Origin: Ignavibacteria bacterium UBA7675
GTDB lineage: Bacteria > Bacteroidota > Ignavibacteria > Kapaibacteriales > UB7675
Assembly (NCBI GenBank): GCA_002483085.1
Contig: DLHF01000026.1
Coordinates: forward strand, 148,391-212,390
Length of the DNA: 64,000 nt
Reading direction: 5' to 3'
Shown: in pieces, positions 1-8,400 of the stretch
Layout: each line of letters begins with the position of its first letter
Position numbering within the stretch: the stretch's first letter is position 1
Position numbers and translations under genes: made by a program
The notes under the pieces: generated by a model
The model's input: only the letters and a program-made list of their open reading frames with translations
Told to the model about the DNA's origin: nothing
Databases searched by the model: none

Positions 1-1
1 C

Positions 2-1183
2 AAGGACTTGGTGGAAACCTGCGAAATGATCCTGCCGCACCTGAAAGAAAAAGGAATAAAGCTCATTACCAATGGCGGAGGCGTTAACCCGATGGCTGCT
101 TGTGATGCCATCGCCGACGTAGCCCGACGCCTCGGTATCTCCGGTCTGAAAATTGGCGTCGTGCTCGGCGATAATATTCTGGCGCGCATCGACGACCTTA
201 CAGAAGAAGGCCACGAGATGAAACACATGGAGTCCGGCGAGCCCATTGTTGAAGTAAAGGACAAGCTGCTGAGTGCCAATGTGTACCTCGGTGCATTCCC
301 TATTGTAGAAGCGCTGCGCCGTGGTGCAGATATTGTTATCACTGGTCGCACGACCGACACCGGCCTTACGCTCGCCCCGATGATCTATGAATTTGGCTGG
401 GCCGAAGACGATTGGGATCGCCTCTCGGCTGGCACAGTAGCAGGCCATATCAATGAATGTGGTGCTCAGGCTTCCGGCGGCAACTTCCTCGGCGATTGGC
501 GTTCGCTGCCCGACATGGCAAACATCGGGTTCCCGATTATCGAAGCCTTCCCCGATGGTTCGTTCGTTGTCACCAAGCACGAAGGCACCGGCGGCGCCGT
601 CACGCGCGAAACCGTAAGCGAGCAGCTTCTGTACGAAATCGGCGACCCGTCCGAATACATCACGCCCGACTGCATTGCCGACTTTACCAGCATTCAGTTA
701 GAAGACCTCGGCGCCAATCGCGTCCGCGTGCATGGAATTACGGGCAAACCGGCAACACCGTTCTATAAGGTGTCTGCCAGCTATGCCGACGGCTATGTAG
801 CATTTAGCTCACTGACGTTTTCCGCTCCAGATGCCTATGGCCGCGCACAAGCTGCCGACAATATTCTGCGCCAACGCCTGGAAAACCTCGGCCTGCGCTT
901 CGATGAAATTCGCACTGAGTTTGTGGGAATGAATGCGTGCCACGGCCCGATTGCCCAGCCCATCGTGCCCAATGAAGTGATGATGCGCATCGGCGTGCGC
1001 GCCCACGACTACAAAGTTGTAGAGCGCTTCGGGAAAGAAATCGCACCGCTTATTCTCACCGGCCCTCCCGGTGCTACGGGCTTTGCTGGCGGACGCCCTA
1101 AGCCCAGCGAAGTGGTGGCATACTTCCCCGCGCTTATCAGCAAGGAAGTGATTACCACCGAAGTACGGGTGCAAGAAATATAA
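2..1183 (+). CDS. AtuA/DUF1446 family protein, 5'-truncated by window edge
   Basis: The reading frame is already open at the left edge, so the true start lies outside the window; about 393 codons remain. The text fits the DUF1446 family named after AtuA of acyclic terpene (citronellol/geraniol) utilisation. Family-like stretches are NGGGVNP near the visible start, GADIVITGRTTDTGLTLAP, GHINECGAQASGGNF and a C-terminal GPPGATGFAGGRPKPSEV. The family's biochemistry is poorly defined; it is thought to act on acyl-CoA or terpenoid intermediates in the cytoplasm. No other terpene or acyl-CoA gene is visible, so the pathway cannot be confirmed here. A GC-rich hairpin follows the stop at 1191-1221. 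Confidence 0.8.
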   Translation, partial: KDLVETCEMILPHLKEKGIKLITNGGGVNPMAACDAIADVARRLGISGLKIGVVLGDNILARIDDLTEEGHEMKHMESGEPIVEVKDKLLSANVYLGAFPIVEALRRGADIVITGRTTDTGLTLAPMIYEFGWAEDDWDRLSAGTVAGHINECGAQASGGNFLGDWRSLPDMANIGFPIIEAFPDGSFVVTKHEGTGGAVTRETVSEQLLYEIGDPSEYITPDCIADFTSIQLEDLGANRVRVHGITGKPATPFYKVSASYADGYVAFSSLTFSAPDAYGRAQAADNILRQRLENLGLRFDEIRTEFVGMNACHGPIAQPIVPNEVMMRIGVRAHDYKVVERFGKEIAPLILTGPPGATGFAGGRPKPSEVVAYFPALISKEVITTEVRVQEI

Positions 1184-1190
1184 CTCCATA

Positions 1191-1221
1191 CGCAGAGCCG
1201 TTCCATCGGGGCGGCTCTGCG
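1191..1221 (+). terminator. Hairpin after the AtuA-like gene, no T-run
   Basis: A 10-bp perfect stem (CGCAGAGCCG, 1191-1200, with its complement at 1212-1221) and an 11-nt loop start 7 nt after the stop codon. There is no T-tract, so it is either a weak or factor-dependent terminator or a 3'-end stabilising hairpin. Confidence 0.45.
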
Positions 1222-1391
1222 ATACCCGGCGATGGCAGACATACGTGCGGTGGCCATCCGGTGTGCGCTTTGGTATTGCATATCATCCCAAGACGGGCGA
1301 TATTCGGCACCGTGTTTCGGCACCAGACACTATAGCCGCCGACATGTGCCCGGTGATACGCCAGCTATTGAACTCAAAAACAGACACAGTT

Positions 1392-2516
1392 ATGTTTCTT
1401 TTTCCGTGCGCACGCGCACTATACGGCCTCTGCACACTGCTTGCGTGTATGTCTGTTTGCTCGGCATCTGGCCCTGTTACTGGCGAGCCCCCGGCAGCAG
1501 CATTCGCAGTGGATTCCACATCGCTGGCAAGCGTGCAAGTGCCCGATTCTACCGAGGCCATAACCGATTACACGGTGGCGGATCCCGTGCCTGCGGAGCC
1601 AGCTAAAAGTATGGAAGAAGAAGATTTCCCCAGAGTTCTTGCATCAGACTTTACCTATGCTGGTGTACCGCGCTACACAATGACCGGCTACCTCCCCTAC
1701 ACCGATACTCATTTGAAGCCTGTGCCTGCGGCTATCGTCGGAGGAATATATATCGGGGCTTTTATATGGCTACACAACGAGCAGGCCAATGCGTGGTGGG
1801 CGGATCAGCGAGGGGCATTCCACGTACAGGACGACTGGGAATACGCACTCCAGGTAGACAAAGCTGGCCACTTTTACGGTAGCTATATGGCATCGTATCT
1901 CATCAGCGAAGGGCTGCTCACCACTGGTATGAGCTGGGATGCAGCTACAGTATGGGGCGGCGTAGCTGGGCTGATGTATCAAACATATGTAGAAGTAGAG
2001 GACGGCTATGCACGCGATTGGGGCTTTAGCCCGTCGGACATGGCATCCAACACGCTGGGAGCAAGCTACTTTATAGCACAGCACTACATACCTGTTCTGC
2101 AAAACTTCACACCTAAATGGCAATATGTGCCATCGGACTGGTTAGGCAAAAATACGATCCATCACTCGACAACATTTATCGACGACTACAATGGCTCGAC
2201 GTTCTGGCTATCGGCGAATGTGCACAACCTGCTTCCCAACGCTGCTGCGGCTTACTGGCCTGCATGGCTTAACCTCGCGATAGGCTATAATGTGTATGGC
2301 GTTGGCTTGCCAGATCCACGCGACCGCGAACGCAGGTATGTGATTGCACTCGATTACAACCTTGTAGAGTTGCTACCCGACGGCCATGGCATATGGAACT
2401 GGCTGCGGCAGGGACTGAACATGATTAAACTGCCTTCGCCTGCTCTTGTTATAGGCAACACAACCAAATTCCACCTTTTGTATCCTTTCACTCTATCCAC
2501 TGGATTTCATTTCTGA
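1392..2516 (+). CDS. DUF2279 family exported protein
   Basis: This 374-aa protein has the DUF2279 signature: DKAGHFYGSY, then a WGG..G..YQ stretch, then VEVEDGYARDWGFSPSD and SNTLGA. The start at 1392 is preferred over longer in-frame options because it opens directly onto a hydrophobic signal sequence (MFLFPCARALYGLCTLLACM). An LLAC stretch there could be a lipobox, which would make it a lipoprotein, but position -2 is not ideal. The family is described as predicted periplasmic lipoproteins of unknown role. The C-terminal half is rich in aromatic residues and ends in F (FHF), as is common in membrane-barrel-like or outer-membrane-associated proteins; that reading is inference. Confidence 0.75.
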   Translation: MFLFPCARALYGLCTLLACMSVCSASGPVTGEPPAAAFAVDSTSLASVQVPDSTEAITDYTVADPVPAEPAKSMEEEDFPRVLASDFTYAGVPRYTMTGYLPYTDTHLKPVPAAIVGGIYIGAFIWLHNEQANAWWADQRGAFHVQDDWEYALQVDKAGHFYGSYMASYLISEGLLTTGMSWDAATVWGGVAGLMYQTYVEVEDGYARDWGFSPSDMASNTLGASYFIAQHYIPVLQNFTPKWQYVPSDWLGKNTIHHSTTFIDDYNGSTFWLSANVHNLLPNAAAAYWPAWLNLAIGYNVYGVGLPDPRDRERRYVIALDYNLVELLPDGHGIWNWLRQGLNMIKLPSPALVIGNTTKFHLLYPFTLSTGFHF

Positions 2517-2578
2517 TGGCAGTAGCAAACACGCCCACACTTGGGCGACCAGCATTCGGGCAACCGACAACCGGCTTT

Positions 2579-2630
2579 TGCGACCGGCGACAGCGACCGA
2601 GCGCATGGGCGAAGAAGCCCGTGCCACAAC
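2579..2630 (+). repeat. Dispersed intergenic repeat, module B copy 1
   Basis: It consists of core TGCGACCGGCGACAGCGACC (2579-2598), about 22 nt of spacer, and the tail GCCCGTGCCACAAC. It lies 60 bp downstream of the DUF2279 stop, in the 379-bp gap 2517-2895. The rest of the gap holds the promoter at 2747 and nothing else I can identify. The same core recurs at 14123, 47512, 54271, 60977 and, reversed, 50601. Confidence 0.8.
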
Positions 2631-2746
2631 GACATAGAAGCTACGCGAAGCATAGGCATCCATTGGTCTGTTCCTTAAATTTCCCCGTGTTTTCTGTAAC
2701 AGGCTGCCGAAGGACGCGTTTCTTCCGAACCCAACTTCATTTTTTG

Positions 2747-2754
2747 TAAATTTG
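2747..2754 (+). promoter_or_regulatory. Bacteroidota-type -7 box TAAATTTG
   Basis: TAAATTTG matches the TAnnTTTG element of Bacteroidota housekeeping promoters, is T-rich upstream, and lies about 140 bp before the glycosyltransferase start. Confidence 0.5.
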
Positions 2755-2895
2755 TGCTTTGCAGTGGTTGCCTGCCCCGCAACCGACCAGAGGCAGTTAT
2801 TCGGAGTAAAAGAGCATTTGCAGCAACCCGGCTTTATATCAGCATCAGCATTTCAGCTTGTGTACAGCAGAGCACTGCCGGCAGAAAAGCGGCTT

Positions 2896-3624
2896 ATGAG
2901 CGTTGTCATACCTGTGCTACAGGAAGAAAAGCTCCTCGAAAAAACGCTGGCAGTCTTTACACCGGAGCTGCGCTCCTGCTTTTCCATTGAAGTAATTATC
3001 AGCGATGGTGGAAGCACCGACGGAACTCTTGAGATAGCACGCCGCTACGCTGATAAGATCGTGTGCCACACTGGTTCGCACCGGCAGACTATTGCCGAGG
3101 GGCGCAACTGTGGAGCTGCTGTTGCAGAAGGAGACATCCTGATCTTTATGAACGGCGACACGTATCCGGCTGCTCCCGACCAGTTTTTCAGCGCTGTACG
3201 CGACTGGTCGCAATACGCCCGGCAGAAACACGAAGCTGCGCTTGCCTGCCCGGTTCATATTCCACCGGAGGAGCGAATCTTTTTCGACCGTGTATTCCAC
3301 TTGTTTTACAATACTTATGTACGGCTGCTCAACATGTGCGGCATAGGAATGGGCCGAGGCGAATGCCAAGTTGTATGGGCGGAGCATTTCCGCAGCGCCG
3401 GAGGCTACAATGCCCGTATTGCCGCCGGAGAGGACTTTGACCTGTTCCGCCGTATTACGCGTTTTGGGTCTATTCGCTCCTTCAGGCAAATGTTAGTGTA
3501 CGAATCACCCCGGCGGTTCCGGCGCTATGGCTACAGCCGTGTACTGTGGACATGGACTGTCAACGCGCTCTCGGTGATGATACGGCGCAAAGCGGTCTCC
3601 GACGAGTGGGAAGCTGTGCGATAG
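2896..3624 (+). CDS. Family 2 glycosyltransferase
   Basis: This 242-aa protein is a GT-A fold glycosyltransferase. It opens with MSVVIPVLQEE, has the nucleotide-sugar motif ISDGGSTDGT at about residues 34-43 and a DxD-like NGDTYP near residue 86. An acceptor-side AGEDFDLFRRI lies near residue 178; the ED pair is the usual catalytic-base position. There is no membrane segment, so it probably acts at the cytoplasmic face. The start at 2896 begins the conserved beta strand; in-frame upstream codons from 2752 overlap the promoter box and are unlikely to be used. No polysaccharide cluster surrounds it, so the sugar substrate cannot be inferred. Confidence 0.85.
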   Translation: MSVVIPVLQEEKLLEKTLAVFTPELRSCFSIEVIISDGGSTDGTLEIARRYADKIVCHTGSHRQTIAEGRNCGAAVAEGDILIFMNGDTYPAAPDQFFSAVRDWSQYARQKHEAALACPVHIPPEERIFFDRVFHLFYNTYVRLLNMCGIGMGRGECQVVWAEHFRSAGGYNARIAAGEDFDLFRRITRFGSIRSFRQMLVYESPRRFRRYGYSRVLWTWTVNALSVMIRRKAVSDEWEAVR

Positions 3625-3757
3625 CGCATGATACAGGCAGTGAGCGCAGAGAAATATTCTGACAACGGACTCTATATTCTGATAACGAACCTAATAGCAG
3701 GTGCCTACCACAGCGGCAGGTATCTATTATACAGTGCAACGCAGAGGCGGGGATACT

Positions 3758-4393
3758 ATGAAAAAAGCGTTGATAGCGGACGATCATCCGATCTTTCGCA
3801 ATGGGCTTAAACTCATTCTGTCCTATGAAATGGACATGTATGTAGTAGAAGCTACAAATGGTATGGAAGCACTAGACTACCTCGGTAAAAACGACGTCGA
3901 CCTTGTGGTTATCGACATCGACCTGCCGGGTGTGAGTGGTCTAGATGTTGTCCGGCAGTTCAGAAAGCGCCGTCCGGCGGTACCGGTGCTTGTGGTAAGT
4001 GCTCTTCCCGAAGAAGAATACGCTGATCGCGCGCGCAAATCTGGAGCTTCGGGGTTTCTCAATAAGCAGGCCGACAAGCTCGCCTTTATGGGTGCTGTAA
4101 GAGCATTATTCCGCGAACAGCAGCACAGCCGAAAAATACCGGCCACAGTTGTACCTACAGACAGCAGCGACCACGAAGAAGAGCTTCCGCACAAACTGCT
4201 CTCCGACCGCGAGTATCAAGTATTTTGCATGCTGGCTTCTGGTAAACCCGTAGGCGAAATTGCCGAGAAGCTATGCCTGAGCGATAAAACTGTAAGTACG
4301 CACAGGATGCGCCTGCTCAAAAAAATGAACCTCTCCACTAATGCCGAGCTTACGAACTACGCGCTGAAGCACGAGCTTATACGGATAATGTAG
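3758..4393 (+). CDS. NarL/FixJ-type response regulator
   Basis: This 211-aa DNA-binding response regulator has an intact receiver: acidic pair D8/D9 (ADDHPIFRNG), phospho-acceptor D53 (VIDIDLPG), switch residue S81 and K103 (FLNKQ). A LuxR-type helix-turn-helix follows at about residues 145-205 (LSDREYQVF, IAEKLCLSDKTVSTH). The start at 3758 gives the canonical N-terminus and is preferred over an in-frame codon at 3701. Its 3' end overlaps the oppositely oriented TPR histidine kinase by 17 bp, so the two are probably a cognate pair, although convergent. Gene 7171-7563 is a gap-free, catalytically dead relative of this receiver. Confidence 0.92.
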   Translation: MKKALIADDHPIFRNGLKLILSYEMDMYVVEATNGMEALDYLGKNDVDLVVIDIDLPGVSGLDVVRQFRKRRPAVPVLVVSALPEEEYADRARKSGASGFLNKQADKLAFMGAVRALFREQQHSRKIPATVVPTDSSDHEEELPHKLLSDREYQVFCMLASGKPVGEIAEKLCLSDKTVSTHRMRLLKKMNLSTNAELTNYALKHELIRIM

Positions 4394-6263
4394 CAACAGG
4401 AATTTCAACTCTGAACGTCGTCCCCTTACCCACAGAGCTGTAGCAATAAATACGCCCGTGCAGCACATCTACTAATTTGCGTGCAATCCATAATCCCAAG
4501 CCTGTGGACACCTCGCCACCTGTTGGCCGGGCACTCAAACGACCATATTTTTCAAATAGCTTCTGGCGGTCTTCAATTCCTATGCCCGGGCCTTCGTCTT
4601 CTACTTCTATCAGTAGATCCTCATCCACACGACGCGTGCGTACCCACACCCTATCGCCTGCCGACGAGAATTTCAAAGCATTGCTCACCAAATTTTCTAC
4701 AACCTGCTCAAGAGCTTCGCGGCTGCCCCATAGGTGCAGTTCCGGCTCGCAACTGGAATACAACTCTACGCCCTTGCGTCCGGCTTCGGCTCTATAGCTC
4801 TGTACAATCTGCCCGACTTCCACAGATACATCCATATCCTCCTCGGCCATGTACACAATACGCGACTCCACCGCCTGAACATGGAGCAGATTAGTCACAA
4901 TACGCAGCATCCGATTGTTTGTCTGCTCCAGATTTTCCAACTGCTCCGACAGCTCGGCACTGGCCATCTTGTGATGGTGCTCTTTCAACATCGCCGATAC
5001 CATGCGTGCGCCCGATAGCGGGCTTTTCAAATCGTGCGCCACAATACCGAGCATCTCGTTCTTCTCGTTGTTGAGCTCCAAAAGGCGATCATTCAGAGCG
5101 CGTACTTCTTCCAAAGCGACAGACAGTTCTTCGTTCTTCAGGCGCTCGATCTCGCGTTCCTTCTCTGCCAGATTTTTTTCAGCTTTAGCTTTCTCCAGGT
5201 CGTACTGCACTGTAAGCGCCTGTATGTTATCCTGCATCTTCTGGCTGAGTAATTCTTCTTTTATCTGGTGAAACTGCTCGTAGTGATCGAGAGCTTTCCC
5301 GAGTTCACCCTGCTGTTTATAGAACTGAGAAAGCGCTGCGTGGGTACGATACTGCAAGTACTGATCTTCTAATCCCTCGGCAAGAGCAAGAGCTTCCTGG
5401 TAATAGAGTGCAGCCTGCTCGGGATTGTTTAATGCGGCTTCGCAATCTCCCTTTACCGACAAGCAGTACACTATCATATCTTTGTAATCTTCCGCGCGCA
5501 AGATCGGCTCGGCTTCTGCCAGATACTGCCCCGATTTTTCCGGCTGCCCCAATACGATATAGGCTTCAGCAATATTTACCCGCACAAGAGGCCGCGTAGG
5601 CATATAGTTGTAGCGGTCGGCTATTTCCAGTGCCTCGTGAAAATATTCGATTGCTCCACTATGATCTTGCATAAGGTCGCCGACAATGCTTCCTAATATC
5701 ATATTAGCGTGCATACAACCATAGGAGTCGCCGATCTGCTGCGACATCTGCAGCCCATTCCGGGCATGCTCCATCGCCGGATCCTTATGGCCGAGCTTGT
5801 GGTAAAGCGCAGCGAGATTAGCACAAACTATAGCTTGATACAGGACATCGCCCATCAGCTTCGCCAGTTCCATCGCTTCCAAATACATCGACAAAGACTC
5901 ATTATGACGATTCAGCGAGTCGAGCCCATTCGCCAAGGCACTAATAGCGACAAACCGATGCCGGTTATCAATATTGCTCCCACTCTTGTTTGCAATCTTT
6001 TTCGCCTCTTGTAGATATGGGAGCGCGCTCACAGCATCGGTCAGAAGCCGGGACTTCCCCATGGACAGCAAGCCGCGCACAAGACTTTCGGCATCCCCTA
6101 ATCTTACAGCAAGCGCATAAGCCTGCTCTGCAAATGTAAGACTCTCGCTGTATTTGCCGGGCAAGTGGCCATAGCTTTCGCTCAACTCGCAGAGTGCACG
6201 GAGTTTGTCGTTGCCATCTTCCAGCGTCGGCAACTGCGCTTCAAGTGCTTCTATTCTATCCAT
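4377..6263 (-). CDS. Soluble TPR sensor histidine kinase
   Basis: This 628-aa protein has about 330 residues of tetratricopeptide-like helical repeats, a charged coiled coil (about 335-395), then HisKA with VAHDLKSP (phospho-acceptor His near residue 400). HATPase_c follows, with ENLVSNALKFS (N box), DEGPGIG (G1) and STGLGLWIA (G2). No signal peptide or membrane helix is visible, so it should sense a cytoplasmic protein or state through the TPRs. Many Bacteroidota TPR kinases keep a membrane helix after the TPRs; here the coiled coil takes that place. ATG at 6263 is chosen over an in-frame TTG at 6269. The partner is probably the convergent regulator 3758-4393. Confidence 0.92.
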   Translation of the reverse strand: MDRIEALEAQLPTLEDGNDKLRALCELSESYGHLPGKYSESLTFAEQAYALAVRLGDAESLVRGLLSMGKSRLLTDAVSALPYLQEAKKIANKSGSNIDNRHRFVAISALANGLDSLNRHNESLSMYLEAMELAKLMGDVLYQAIVCANLAALYHKLGHKDPAMEHARNGLQMSQQIGDSYGCMHANMILGSIVGDLMQDHSGAIEYFHEALEIADRYNYMPTRPLVRVNIAEAYIVLGQPEKSGQYLAEAEPILRAEDYKDMIVYCLSVKGDCEAALNNPEQAALYYQEALALAEGLEDQYLQYRTHAALSQFYKQQGELGKALDHYEQFHQIKEELLSQKMQDNIQALTVQYDLEKAKAEKNLAEKEREIERLKNEELSVALEEVRALNDRLLELNNEKNEMLGIVAHDLKSPLSGARMVSAMLKEHHHKMASAELSEQLENLEQTNNRMLRIVTNLLHVQAVESRIVYMAEEDMDVSVEVGQIVQSYRAEAGRKGVELYSSCEPELHLWGSREALEQVVENLVSNALKFSSAGDRVWVRTRRVDEDLLIEVEDEGPGIGIEDRQKLFEKYGRLSARPTGGEVSTGLGLWIARKLVDVLHGRIYCYSSVGKGTTFRVEIPVATLSV

Positions 6264-6489
6264 ATGCAATTTTATAATTTCTTAATTCTATCATGCCCGT
6301 GTAGGACAAACACCTACAACAATGGCATAGCGAGGCTACATTGATACCGCTCTGGCAGGCGGGTACCAGAATGCAAAAAGTTTCATCTCCAAAATTACCC
6401 TAAAAACAATGTTTTTCCCACTACACGTTTTTTGCCTTTACCTTGTGGATTCAGTGTTTGTCCTACAAAAGAAGGCATCGATCACTTCG

Positions 6490-6497
6490 TACATTTG
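6490..6497 (+). promoter_or_regulatory. Bacteroidota-type -7 box TACATTTG (orphan)
   Basis: TACATTTG is followed by GCAG, the same context as other boxes in this window. No good coding sequence starts within 600 bp downstream, so it may drive an untranslated RNA or a long leader of the gene at 7171. Confidence 0.4.
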
Positions 6498-6652
6498 CAG
6501 TGTAAGCAACGATGATAGTTCTGATGATATTGTTCTTTGATTGATAAATATGCCGACCATACAGCCTCGCCGCGGCTGTGCATTCGGGCTTTCACTCTCC
6601 TGCTTGTGTATCACCCCAAGCATACATACCCAGCCATCTTCTCCAACCAATG

Positions 6653-6740
6653 CACTCCCCGCTCATCTTTTGCCGCCGCCGACAAGGAATACTAATACAC
6701 TCCCCACGTATCTTTCGCCGCCGCCGACAGGAATACGAGC
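6653..6740 (+). repeat. Two-copy 45-bp tandem repeat
   Basis: Two adjacent units start with CACTCCCC (6653 and 6698) and share CGCCGCCGCCGACA/TGCCGCCGCCGACA followed by AGGAATAC. The period is 45 bp, in frame, with a handful of mismatches. Confidence 0.75.
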
Positions 6741-7170
6741 TCTACTCACTGCAATAAGCGGTACAAGTAGCCTATCGGCTCTATCGCATCCCGGTGGAAC
6801 GCAATGATGATCCACGCACTCCTGGCACCGCACAAGCGGGCGACAACACCACAGTTGCCCGCCTTGTATAGGAACAGACAGCCGTGGTCGCGGAATACGA
6901 GCATGATTTCTGAAAAAAGAAGTGTTACGCCAGCACCGGCACTCATGTCGGAGCTTTTTACCATTTGGCGAAATACAGCAAACAACGTCGGCAACAACGG
7001 GCTGCGCTCTATCTACTTTCTGTCTCGTATTCGGACAATTACAAGAATAAGAGCCAAGCCCGTACACATACTTTTCTTCACAAAAGGACGATAGTCGATC
7101 TTCACAAAAGAGCGTGAAACAACTTCATCATACAAGCACATAGACATACGATTGATTAAAGCAACTGACT

Positions 7171-7563
7171 ATGCATGTCGTTTTACTAGTCCATAGCCAC
7201 AGCATCTACCGCGCCGCTATCAGGCTTTTGCTCGCCTACGAGCTGGGCCTGCGCGTGATAGAAGCCGCCGATACTCATACCGCTCTGCTGTACCTAGAGC
7301 GCGAGCAGATAGACCTGATTATTCAGGGCACCGACCTACCGGACAAAGGCGAGCTACGAATCATCAAACACGCAAAAAAGTATCATCCGGACCTGCCTGT
7401 ACTCCTGCTGGCCACCCACCACAGGCACCGAGTCGCAGAAAAAGCCCGGAGGCTGGGAGTGTATATTGTGGAGCCGGAGGGTGAAACCTCTACATTTCTG
7501 TCCACAATCCATTCGTTCGCTTCGGCATCTGTTCTTCAGAAAGCCAATCTCGTCCAGTCATAG
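7171..7563 (+). CDS. Stand-alone pseudo-receiver domain protein
   Basis: This 130-aa protein aligns without gaps to the receiver of the response regulator at 3758 through residue 103 (ADDHPIFR versus VHSHSIYR; LSYEMDMYVVEA versus LAYELGLRVIEA). Every phosphorylation-pocket residue is replaced: D8 by H, D9 by S, D53 by G, S81 by A and K103 by E. No output domain follows. It therefore should not accept phosphate. It may act as a decoy or adaptor for the kinase or its regulator, or be a constitutive protein-interaction module; this is inference. It lies upstream of the ECF sigma operon with 254 bp between. Confidence 0.8.
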   Translation: MHVVLLVHSHSIYRAAIRLLLAYELGLRVIEAADTHTALLYLEREQIDLIIQGTDLPDKGELRIIKHAKKYHPDLPVLLLATHHRHRVAEKARRLGVYIVEPEGETSTFLSTIHSFASASVLQKANLVQS

Positions 7564-7817
7564 TAGCTCCAGCCCAAACACATCCGGTCGGGTACCGCAA
7601 TAGAGTTTTTGATCCTACCGTACAATCCACACTCTTTCGTCTACATGGTGCAATGCTCTGCCACTGCCCTGCGTCTACTTCCCACAAAACCAGCTTTTTT
7701 GTGCAAATTTCGGCAAAAATTAATATTTTTTTGTGATGGTTGTTTTTTCTGTGTAACCTTTCTCTCGCAATGCACACTTACCCGGTTGTATGTGCACGGG
7801 TATATATCGGCGTAGAT

Positions 7818-8369
7818 ATGGAACATCGAACCAGACAGGCACTCTTTATGGAGCTCCTTAACCCGGCCTACGGCAGTCTGGAGAAATTTGTGCTGGCCAT
7901 GACACGCAACCGCGAAACGGCGCGGGATATTATCCACGAAACTGTGAGTATCGCGTTTCAGCAGTTTGACAAAATACGGCACAAAGAAGCGTTTCTCAGC
8001 TATCTGTTTACAATCGCTGTGCGCGTGCATAGGCAGTACCAAGCCTATAGCAAACGCACTGCCGAAGTACAAGAAGATTTTTGGGAATATATGTGCGATA
8101 GCAGTGTATCTCCCGAAACAGCGGCAGACTACAGAGCATTGTATGAAGCGCTCGATAAGCTGCCGGAACAACAGCGAGAAGCAGTAGTGATGTTTGAGCT
8201 GCTCGGGTTTTCGATGAAGGAAATTCAGAAAGTGCAGGGTGGAACGCTCGTAAGCGTAAAAGTGAGAATCTCGCGGGCGAGAAAGAAGTTAGCGCACATC
8301 CTCGGTGTCGACAGCGATAGCAGGCAGCAGACGGCTTCGCGGGTACTCCGCGATTCTCTGGCAATCTGA
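7818..8369 (+). CDS. ECF-type RNA polymerase sigma factor
   Basis: This 183-aa sigma-70 family member of ECF size has two regions. Region 2 covers about residues 14-75 (SLEKFVLAMTRNRETARDII, then FQQFDKIRHKEAFLSYLFTIAVR). Region 4 covers about 105-168 (EALDKLPEQQREAVVMFEL, GFSMKEIQ, VKVRISRARKKL). It has no extra C-terminal domain. The start at 7818 is chosen because upstream in-frame codons precede no conserved sequence and lie in an AT-rich leader. It leads a four-gene same-strand block (7818-11359) ending at a strong terminator. The next gene encodes its likely anti-sigma, 31 bp away, so autoregulation of the block is likely. Confidence 0.9.
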   Translation: MEHRTRQALFMELLNPAYGSLEKFVLAMTRNRETARDIIHETVSIAFQQFDKIRHKEAFLSYLFTIAVRVHRQYQAYSKRTAEVQEDFWEYMCDSSVSPETAADYRALYEALDKLPEQQREAVVMFELLGFSMKEIQKVQGGTLVSVKVRISRARKKLAHILGVDSDSRQQTASRVLRDSLAI

Positions 8370-8400
8370 TCCGTTTTCCCCATTTTCTATATGCGGTACT

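Larger units (their letters stand above)
6264..7170. other. 907-bp gap: promoter, 45-bp tandem repeat, no convincing gene
   Basis: The gap lies between the divergently placed kinase gene and the pseudo-receiver gene. It holds a TACATTTG promoter box (6490-6497) and a two-copy 45-bp tandem repeat (6653-6740). An 86-codon P/T/S-rich frame from 6550 gets its composition from that repeat and has no recognisable domain. A non-coding transcript starting near 6504 is possible. I see no tRNA or known structured RNA. Confidence 0.4.

Noticed and set aside
2516..2749. 77-codon frame overlapping the DUF2279 stop
   Set aside because: It is made largely of repeat module B; Arg/Pro-rich with no domain.
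6550..6807. 86-codon P/T/S-rich frame
   Set aside because: Composition comes from the 45-bp tandem repeat. No ribosome site, no domain; kept only as a possibility in the gap entry.
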